Shown: in pieces, positions 55,857 to 64,000 of the stretch | How positions within the stretch are numbered: the first letter of the stretch is position 1 | Layout of the letters: every line of letters begins with the position of its first letter | Assembly: GCF_949987535.1 (NCBI RefSeq) | Contig: NW_026646025.1 | Span: 2,666,001-2,730,000 of the forward strand | Length of the DNA stretch: 64,000 bases | Reading direction: 5' to 3' | Source of the DNA: Balaenoptera acutorostrata | Taxonomy: Eukaryota; Chordata; Mammalia; Artiodactyla; Balaenopteridae | Notes under the pieces: generated by a model | Seen by the model: only the letters and a program-made list of their open reading frames with translations | What the model was told of the DNA's origin: nothing | The model's database searches: none | Made by a program: the position numbers and the translations under genes

Positions 55857-57447
55857 TGGCACTTGTCATCATAATGCTCCAGAATTCTTCTCATCACAAT
55901 GTTCCATGACCGTATCATCACAATGCTCCATGGACATTGTCATCACAATGCTCCAGAATACTTGTCATCACAATGTTCCATGGCCGTGTCATCACAATGC
56001 TCCATAGCACTTGTCATCATAATGCTCCAGAATTCTTCTCATCACAATGTTCCATGACCGTATCATCACAATGCTCCATGGCCATTGTCATCACAATGCT
56101 CCAGAATACTTGTCATCACAAAGTTCCATGGCCGTGTCATCACAATGCTCCATGGCCCTTGTCATCATAATGCTCCAGAATTCTTGTCATCACAATGTTC
56201 CATGACCGTATCATCACAATGCTCCATGGCCATTGTCATCACAATGCTCCAGAATACTTGTCATCACAATGTTCCATGGCCGTGTCATCACAATGCTCCA
56301 TGGCCCTTGTCATCATAATGCTCCAGAATTCTTGTCATCACAATGTTCCATGACCGTATCATCACAATGCTCCATGGCCCTTGTCAGCACAATGCTCCAC
56401 AATTCTTGTCATCACAATGTTCCATGGCCGTGTCATCACAATGTTCCATGGCCGTGTCATCACAATGCTCCATGGCCCTTGTCATCATAATGCTCCAGAA
56501 TTCTTGTCATTACTATATTCCATGAACGTGTCATCACAATGCTCTATGGCGCTTGTCATCAGAATGCTCCAGAATTCTTCTCATCACAATGATCCATGAC
56601 CGTGTCATCACAATGCTTCATCGCCTTTGTCATCAGAATGCTCCAGAATTCTTGTCATCACAATGTTCCATGACCGTGTCATCACAGTGCTCCATGGCCC
56701 TTGTCAGCACAATGCTCCAGAATTCTTGTCATCACAATGTTCCATGACCATGTCATCACAATGTTCCATGGCCGTGTCATCACAAATCTCCATGAACCTT
56801 GTCATCACAATTCTCCAGAATTCTTGTCATCACAATGTTCCTTGACCGTGTCATCACCATGCTCCATGGCCCTTGTCATTACAATGCTCCAGAATTCTTC
56901 TCATCACAGTGTTCCATGACCGTGTCATCACAATGCTCCATGCCCATTGTCATCACAATGCTCCAGAATTCTTGTCATCACAATGTTCCATGACCGTGTC
57001 ATCACAATGCTCCATGGCCTTTGTCAGCACAATGCTCCAGAATTCTTGTCATCACAATGTTCAATGGCCGTGTCATCACAATGCTCCATGGCCCTTGTCA
57101 TCATAATGCTCCAGAATTCTTCTCATCACAATGTTCCATGACCGTGTCATCACAATGCTCCATGGCCCTTGTCATGACAATGCTCCAGAATTCTTGTCAT
57201 CACAATGTTCCATGGCCGTGTCTTCACAATTCTCCATGGCCATTGTCATCACAATGCTCCAGATTTCTTGTCATCACAATGTTCCATGACCGTGTCATCA
57301 CAATGCTCCATCGCCTTTGTCATCAGAATGCTCCAGAATTCTTGTCATCACAATGTTCCATGACCATGTCATCACAATGGTCCATGGCCCTAGTCAGCAC
57401 AATTCTCCAGAATTCTTGTCATCACAATGTTCCATGACCGTGTCATC

Positions 57448-59037
57448 ACAATGCTACATGACCCTGGTCATCACAGTTCTCCATGACCTTTGTCATCACA
57501 ATGCTCTATGTCGCTTTTCATCACAATTCTCAATGACCACTTTAATCACTATGCTCGCTGACCATTTTCATCATATTTCTCTAGTGTCATTACAATACCC
57601 CATGGCCCCTTTCTTCACAATGCTCCATGATGCCTGTCATCACAATGCTCCATGGCTTTTGTTATCACAATGCTCCAGGACCAGTTTCATCACAATTCTC
57701 CATCCCCTTTGTCATCATGGTGCACAATGAAACCTTTCATTAAAATGCTCCATGACACTAGTCATCACAATACTCCATGGCCTTTATCGTCACAATGCTC
57801 CCATGCACTTTTCATCACGATGTTCCATGAATACTTTCATCACATTGCTCCATGACCATTGTCATCACAATAGTCCATACCCTTGTCAACACAATGCTGC
57901 ATAATCCCTGTCATCACAATTCTCCATGACTGCTGTCATCACAATAATCCAGGACAATTTTCATCACAGTGCTTCATGCCCCCAGTCATCACAGTGCTCC
58001 ACGATACCTTTCATCACAATTCCTAGATGATCAATGTCATCACAATGCCCCATGACACTTGTCATCACAATTCGCTATGACCCTTGTCATCACAATACTC
58101 GATGAACCGTGTCATCACAGTGTTCCAGGACACATGTCATCACAATGATCCATGTCTACTTCCATCACAATGCTCCAATACCCCTGTCATCACAATGCTC
58201 CATGGCCCCTGTTATCATATTGCTCCATGATCTCTTTCATCACAATGCTCCATGACCACTGTCATCACCATGCCTCATAACGGCTCTCATCTCAATGCTC
58301 CATGGCCCCTTTCATCACAATGCTCCATGAACCCTGTCATCACAATGTACCCTGCCCTTTTCATCACAAAGCTCCGTGGGCCCTGTCATCACAATGCTCC
58401 ATGCCCTTGTCATCAAAATGCTCCAGAACTCTTGTCATCATAATGCTCCATGCCAATGTCATCAAAATGCGCCATGACACTTGTCATCACAATGCTCCAT
58501 GGCCTTTGTCATCGCAATGTTCCATGGCCCCTGTCATCACAGTGCTCCATGATACCTTTCATCGCAAATCTAGATGACCACTGTCATCACAATGCCCCAT
58601 GACAGATGTCATCACAATTCGCCATGGTCCTTGTCATCACAATGCTCCATGAACCGTGTCATCACAAGGTTCCAGGACACTTGTCATCACAATGATCCAA
58701 GATCACATTCATCACAGTGCTCCATGAACCCTGTCATCTCAATGCTCCATAGCCTTTGTATTCACAATGCTCCATGGCCCCTGTAATCACAGTGCTCCAT
58801 GACTCTTTTCATCACAATGCTCCAAGACCGCTCTCAACACAATGCCCCATGACGCCTGACATCACAAATCTCCATAGCCTCTCTTACCAAAAAGCTCCAT
58901 GATCGCTGTCAGCAGAATGTTCCATGACACTTTTCGTCACAATACTGCAAGACCACTGTCATCACAGAGTTCTCTGCCCATATCATCACAATGTTCCTTG
59001 TCACCTTTAATCACAATGCTCCATGCCCTTTCATCAC
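57448..59037 (+). repeat. D block 8 (long form)
   Basis: Full-length copy of D block 1 at offset 53457, with the same boundaries and scattered substitutions (for example ATCAATGTCATC for ATCAATATCATC near 58031). That the long form keeps its length 53 kb away shows it travels as a defined module. Confidence 0.93.
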
Positions 59038-61850
59038 AATGCTCCAGAAATCTTTTTCATCGCAATGTTCCTTGACTGTGTCATCACAATGCTCCATGGC
59101 CGTCATCAGCACAATGCTCCAGAATTCTTGTCATCACAATGTTCCATGACCGTGTCATCACAATGCTCCATGGCCCTTGTCATCACAATGCTCCGGAATT
59201 CTTCTCATCACATTGTTCCATGACAGTGTCATCACAATGCTCCATGGCCCTTTTCAGCACAATGCTCCAGAATTCCTGTCATCAAAATGTTCCATGACCG
59301 TATCATCACAATGCTCCATGGCCCTTGTCATCACAATGTTCCATGACCGTGTCATCACAATGCTCCATGGCCCTTTTCAGCACAATGCTCCAGAATTCCT
59401 TTCATCACAATGTTCCATGTCCGTGTCATCACAATGCTCCATGGCCCTTGTCATCACAATCCTCCAGAATTCTTGTCATTACTATATTCCATGAACGTGT
59501 CATCACAATGCTCTATTGCGCTTGTCATCAGAATGCTCCAGAATTCTTGTCATCACAATGTTCCATGACCATGTCATCACAATGCTCCATCGCCTTTGTC
59601 ATCAGAATGCTCCAGAATTCTTGTCATCACAATGTTCCATGACCGTGTCATCACAATGTTCCATGGCCCTTGTCAGCACAATGCTCCAGAATTCTTGTCA
59701 TTACAATGTTCCATGAACGTGTCATCACAATGCTCCATGGCCCTTGTCAGCACAATGCTCCAGAATTCTTGTCATCACAATGTTCCATGACCGTGTCATC
59801 ACAATGCTCCTTGGCCCTTGTCAGCACAATGCTCCAGCATTCTTGTCATCACAATGTTCCATGACCGTGTCATCACAATGTTCCATGGCCCTTGTCAGCA
59901 CAATGCTCCAGAATTCTTGTCATCACAATATTCCATGACCGTGTCATCACAATGCTCCATGGCCGTCATCAGCACAATGCTCCAGAATTCTTGTCATCAC
60001 AATGTTCCATGACCGTGTCATCACAATGCTCCATGGCCCTTGTCATCACAATGCTCCGGAATTCTTCTCATCACATTGTTCCATGAGCGTGTCATCACAA
60101 TGCTCCATGGCCCTTTTCAGCACAATGCTCCAGAAATCCTGTCATCAAAATGTTCCATGACGGTGTCATCACAATGCTCCATGGCCCTTGTCATCACAAT
60201 GTTCCATACCGTGTCATCACAATGCTCCATGGCCATTGTCATCACAATGCTCCAGAATTCTTGTCATCACAATGTTCCATGGCCGTGTCATCCCAATGCT
60301 CCATGGCCCTTGTCATCATAATGCTCCAGAATTCTTGTCATCACAATGTTCCATGACCGTATCATCACAATGCTCCATGACCCTTGTCAGCACAATGCTC
60401 CAAAATTCTTGTCATCACAATGTTCCATGACCGTGTCATCACAATGTTCCATGGCCGTGTCATCACAATGCTCCATGGCCCTTGTCATCATACTGCTCCA
60501 GAATTCTTGTCATTACTATATTCCATGAACGTGTCATCACAATGGTCTATGGCGCTTGTCATCAGAATGCTCCAGAATTCTGGTCATCACAATGTTCCAT
60601 GACCGTGTCATCACAATGCTCCATGGCCCTTTTCATCAGAATGCTCCAGAATTATTGTCATCACAATGTTCCATGGCCGTGTCATCAGAATTTTTCATGA
60701 TCCTTGTCTTCACAATTCACCAGAATTCTTGTCATCACAATGTTCCATGGCCGTGTCATCACAATGCTCCATGGCCCTTGTCATGACAATGCTCCAGAAT
60801 TCTTCTCATCACAATGTTCCATGACCATGTCATCAAAATGCTCCATGGCCATTGTCATCACAATGCTCCAGAATTCTTGTCATCACAATGTTCCATGGCC
60901 GTGTCATCACAATGCTCCATGGCCCTTGTCATCATAATGCTCCAGAATTCTTGTCATCACAATTTTCCATGACCGTATCATCACAATGCTCCAGGGCGCT
61001 TGTCAGCACAATGCTCCAGAATTCTTCTCATCACAATGTTCCATGACTGTGTCATCACAATGCTCCATGGCCCTTGTCATCATAATGCTCCAGAATTCTT
61101 GTCATCAAAATGTTCCATGACCGTGTCATCACAATGTTCCATGGCCGTGTCATCACAATGCTCCATGGCCCTTGTCATCATACTGCTCCAGAATTCTTGT
61201 CATTATTATATTCCATGAACGTGTCATTACAATGCTCTATGGCGCTTGTCATCAGAATGCTCCAGAATTCTGATCATCACAATGTTCCATGACCGTGTCA
61301 TCACAATGCTCCATCGCCTTTGTCATTAGAATGCTCCAGAATTCTTGTCATCACAATGTTCCATGACCGTGTCATCACAATGCTCCATGGCCCTTGTCAG
61401 CACAATGCTCCAGAATTCTTGTCATCACAATGTTCCATGGCCGTTTCATCACAATTCTCCATGATTCTTGTCTTCACAATTCTCCAGAATTCTTATCATC
61501 ACAATGTTCCATCGCCGTATCATCACAAAGGTCCATGGCCCTTGTTATGACAATGCTCCAGAATTCTTGTCATCACAATGTTCCATGACCGTGTCATCAC
61601 AATCCTCCATGGCCATTGTCATCACAATGCTCCAGAATTCTTGTCATCACAATGTTCCATGGCCGTGTCATCACAATGCTCCATGCCCCTTGTCATTACA
61701 ATGCTCCAGAATTCTTGTCATCACAATGTTCCATGGCTGTGTCATCACAATGCTCCATGGCCCTTGTCATCATAATGCTCCAGAATTCTTGTCATCACAA
61801 TGTTCCATGACCGTGTCATCACTGTGCTCCATGGCCCTTGTCAGCACAAT
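59038..61850 (+). repeat. E block 8: more heterogeneous 74-bp trimer satellite
   Basis: Trimers with more private variants than the interior blocks. About 59600-59940 is a short run of very similar trimers sharing a TCAGCAC monomer at 74-bp steps. A segment near 59177 recurs near 60040 (about 863 bp), and a rare TACTGCTCCAG monomer occurs at 60491 and 61191 (700 bp). Extra 24-bp monomers (TTCCATGACC followed by TTCCATGGCC) break the strict 74-bp phase in places. Confidence 0.9.
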
Positions 61851-61971
61851 GTTCCATGACACTTTTTGTCACAATACTCCATGACCACTGTCATCACAGA
61901 GTTTTCTGCCCATATCATCACAATGTTCCTTGTCACCTTTAATCACAATGCTCCATGCCCTTTCATCACAA
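61851..61971 (+). repeat. D-block right-end fragment
   Basis: Only the last roughly 115 bp of a D block is present. It runs from a GTTCCATGACACTTTTTGTC monomer through TCTGCCCATATC, to the usual right-boundary GCTCCAGAAATCTTG. A second copy sits at about 63847-63968. Most of the D block is missing on the left, and the join falls between ordinary E monomers. Confidence 0.85.
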
Positions 61972-62090
61972 TGCTCCAGAAATCTTGTCATCGCAATGTT
62001 CCATGACCATGTCATCACAATGGTCCATGGCCCTTGTCAGCAAAATGCTCGAGAATTCCTGTCATCACAATGTTCTATGACCGTGTCATC
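61972..62090 (+). repeat. Very short E stretch between D fragment and D block 9
   Basis: About 1.6 trimers of E-type monomers separate the D right-end fragment from the next complete short D block. The EcoRI monomer is present near 62051, preceded by a private CTCGAG variant. Confidence 0.8.
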
Positions 62091-62988
62091 ACAATGTTAC
62101 ATGACACTGGTCATCATAGTTCTCCATGACCTTTGTCATCACAATGCTCTATGTCGCTTTTCATCACAATTCTCAATGACCACTTTAATCACTATGCTCA
62201 CTGACCATTTTCATCATATTTCTCTAGTGTCATTACAATACCCCATGGCCCCTTTCTTCACAATGCTCCATGATGCCTGTCATCACAATGCTCCATGGCT
62301 TTTGTTATCACAATGCTCCAGGACCAGTTTCATCACAATTCTCCATCCCCTTTGTCATCATGGTGCACAATGAAACCTTTCATTAAAATGCTCCATGACA
62401 CTAGTCATCACAATACTCCATGGCCTTTATCGTCACAATGCTCCCATGCACTTTTCATCACGATGTTCCATGAATACTTTCATCACATTGCTCCATGACC
62501 ATTGTCATCACAATAGTCCATACCCTTGTCAACACAATGCTGCATAATCCCTGTCATCACAATTCGCCATGGACCTTGTCATCACAATGCTCCATGAACC
62601 GTGTCATCACAAGGTTCCAGGACACTTGTCATCACAATGATCCAAGATCACATTCATCACAGTGTTCCATGAAACCTGTCACCTCAATGCTCCATAGCCT
62701 TTGAATTCACAATGCTTCATGGCCCCTATAATCACAGTGCTCCATGACGCCTTTCATCACAATGCTCCAAGACCGCTGTCAACACAGTGCCCCATGATGC
62801 CTGCCATCACAAATCTCCATGGCCTCTCTTACCAAAGAGCTCCATGATCCCTGTCAGCACAATGTTCCATGACAGTTTTCGTCACAATACTCCATGTCCT
62901 GTCTCATCACAGAGTTCTCTGCGCATATCATCACAATGTTCCTTGTCACCTTTAATCACAATGCTCCATACCCTTTCACCACAATGCT
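62091..62988 (+). repeat. D block 9 (short form)
   Basis: Copy of short-form D block 3 at a constant offset of 46788, including the same 698-bp internal gap. It has a few private substitutions (GTTACATGACACTGG at its left boundary). The short form therefore predates the nested duplications at 15-24 kb, or moved here by exchange. Confidence 0.92.
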
Positions 62989-63846
62989 CCAGAAATCTTG
63001 TCATCGCAATGTTCCTTGACCGTGTCATCACAATTGTCCATGAAACTTGTCATCACAATTCTCCAGAATTCTTGTCATCACAATGTTCCATGGCCGTGTC
63101 AACAAAATGCTCCATGGCCACTGTCATCACAATGTTCCATGACCGTATCATCAAAATGCTCCATGGCCCTTGTCAGCACAATGCTCCAGAATTCTTCTCA
63201 TCACAATGTTCCATGACTGTGTCATCACAATGCTCCATGGCCCTTGTCATCACAATGCTCCAGAATTCTTGTCATCACAGTGTTCCATGACCGTGTCATC
63301 ACAATGCTCCATGGCCCTTGTCAGCACAATGCTCCAGAATTTTTCTCATCACAATGTTCCATGACCGAGTCATCACAATGCTCCATGGCCACTGTCATCA
63401 CAATGCTCCAGAATTCTTGTCATCACAATGTTCCATGGCCGTGTCATCACAATGCTCCATGGCCCTTGTCATCATAATGCTCCAAAATTCTTGTCATTAC
63501 TATGTTCCATGAACGTGTCATCACAATGCTCTATGGCGCTTGTCATCACAATGCTCCAGAATTCTTGTCATCACAATATTCCATGACCGTTTCATCACAA
63601 TGCTCCATCGCCTTTGTCATCACAATGCTCAAGAATTCTTGTCATCACAATATTCCATGACCGTTTCATCACAATGCTCCATGGCCATTGTCATCACAAT
63701 GCTCCCGAATTCTTGTCATCACAATGTTCCATCCCCTGTCATCACAATGCTCCATGGCCCTTGTCATCATAATGCTCCCGAATTCTTGTCATCACAATGT
63801 TCCATGACCGTGTCATCACAATGCTCCATAGCCCTTGTCAGCACAA
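62989..63846 (+). repeat. E block 9: 74-bp trimer satellite
   Basis: Trimer satellite with more private variants, including TCATTACTATGTTCC near 63494, CTCCCGAATTC forms near 63702 and 63777, and a shortened CCATCCCCTG monomer near 63730. These suggest less homogenised repeats than in the 31-57 kb block. Confidence 0.9.
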
Positions 63847-63968
63847 TGTTCCATGACATTTTTGTCACAATACTCCATGACCACTGTCATCACAGAGTTT
63901 TCTGCCCATATCATCACAATGTTCCTTGTCACCTTTAATCACAATGCTCCATGCCATTTCATCACAAT
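63847..63968 (+). repeat. D-block right-end fragment, second copy
   Basis: Same truncated D right end as at 61851-61971, about 1997 bp downstream, preceded by the same TCAGCACAATGTTCCATGAC monomer. The last 32 bases of the window return to the E-type right-boundary monomers. Confidence 0.85.
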
Positions 63969-64000
63969 GCTCCAGAAATCTTGTCATCGCAATGTTCCTT

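Larger units (their letters stand above)
30769..57447 (+). repeat. E block 7: 26.7-kb uninterrupted 74-bp trimer array
   Basis: The longest run without a D block, about 26.7 kb of trimers. It is built from nested large tandem duplications: 6085/6061 bp (units about 31825-37910 and 37910-43971), 3227 bp (about 41733-44959, 44960-48186 and a partial third copy), and 1871 bp (about 51490-53360, 53361-55231 and a partial third). The tail at about 55790-56850 follows 46971-48030 at offset 8818. Its last part follows 40589 onward at offset 16284. Nothing other than repeat is seen. Confidence 0.94.
1..64000 (+). repeat. Satellite array of 24-25 bp monomers, whole window
   Basis: The entire window consists of head-to-tail copies of a 24-25 bp monomer, roughly 2,600 copies at about 24.7 bp each. 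Every monomer has the core TCATCACAATGYTCCA or a 1-3 base variant, followed by an 8-9 nt tail that differs between monomer classes. All copies lie in the same orientation. The + strand is C-rich (23 C, 12 G in the trimer at 1004-1077). No flanking unique sequence is present, so the array continues beyond both ends. I do not recognise it as a named satellite. Candidates are a pericentromeric, subtelomeric or interstitial heterochromatic satellite, and the sequence alone cannot decide between them. Confidence 0.97.

Noticed and set aside
1..64000. CRISPR array, because a conserved box alternates with a variable segment
   Set aside because: The variable tails are only 8-9 nt, belong to a few classes and recur hundreds of times. 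There is no leader or cas gene.
1..64000. CENP-B box or telomeric repeat
   Set aside because: No match to the CENP-B box consensus core (TTCG...CGGGA) and no TTAGGG-type runs were seen in the lines read.

Overview
The whole 64 kb window is one continuous tandem-repeat (satellite) array. I find no gene, RNA gene, transposon, CRISPR array or unique-sequence island in it. The organism is most likely a eukaryote, because an uninterrupted 64 kb head-to-tail array of short monomers with higher-order structure is typical of satellite DNA in large nuclear genomes. Nothing in the sequence identifies the clade. GC is about 47% (35 of 74 bases in a reference trimer). The + strand is C-rich over G-rich (23 C against 12 G per trimer), and I saw no inverted monomers.

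The array has three levels. (1) A monomer of 24-25 bp: a conserved 16-nt box TCATCACAATGYTCCA followed by a variable 8-9 nt tail. (2) In most of the window, three monomers form a 74-bp trimer (24+25+25): one tail reads TGGCCGTG or TGACCGTG, one reads TGGCCCTTG or TGGCCATTG and similar, and one carries an EcoRI site (GAATTCTTG). I call these E blocks. (3) Multi-kilobase higher-order units, made of E blocks alternating with islands of diverged, essentially monomeric repeats that lack regular EcoRI sites (D blocks).

Layout: E 1-3990, D 3991-5580, E 5581-9720, D 9721-11310, E 11311-15302, short D 15303-16200, E 16201-19792, short D 19793-20690, E 20691-22137, short D 22138-23035, E 23036-24925, hybrid D 24926-26838, E 26839-29178, D 29179-30768, a long D-free E block 30769-57447, D 57448-59037, E 59038-61850, D fragment 61851-61971, short E, short D 62091-62988, E 62989-63846, and a D fragment to 63968. 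The array runs off both ends of the window.

Several recent, nearly identical segmental tandem duplications can be read from constant offsets: about 3106, 5212, 5730, 5582/5656, 4638/4490, 2345 (nested inside the 4.5-kb copy), 6085/6061, 3227 and 1871 bp. They point to unequal exchange or replication-based amplification at several scales, or in part to assembly artefacts. The many + strand reading frames (up to 187 codons) come from repeat composition: a 25-bp monomer rotates the frame, and all three + frames of the core lack stops. They should not be annotated as proteins.
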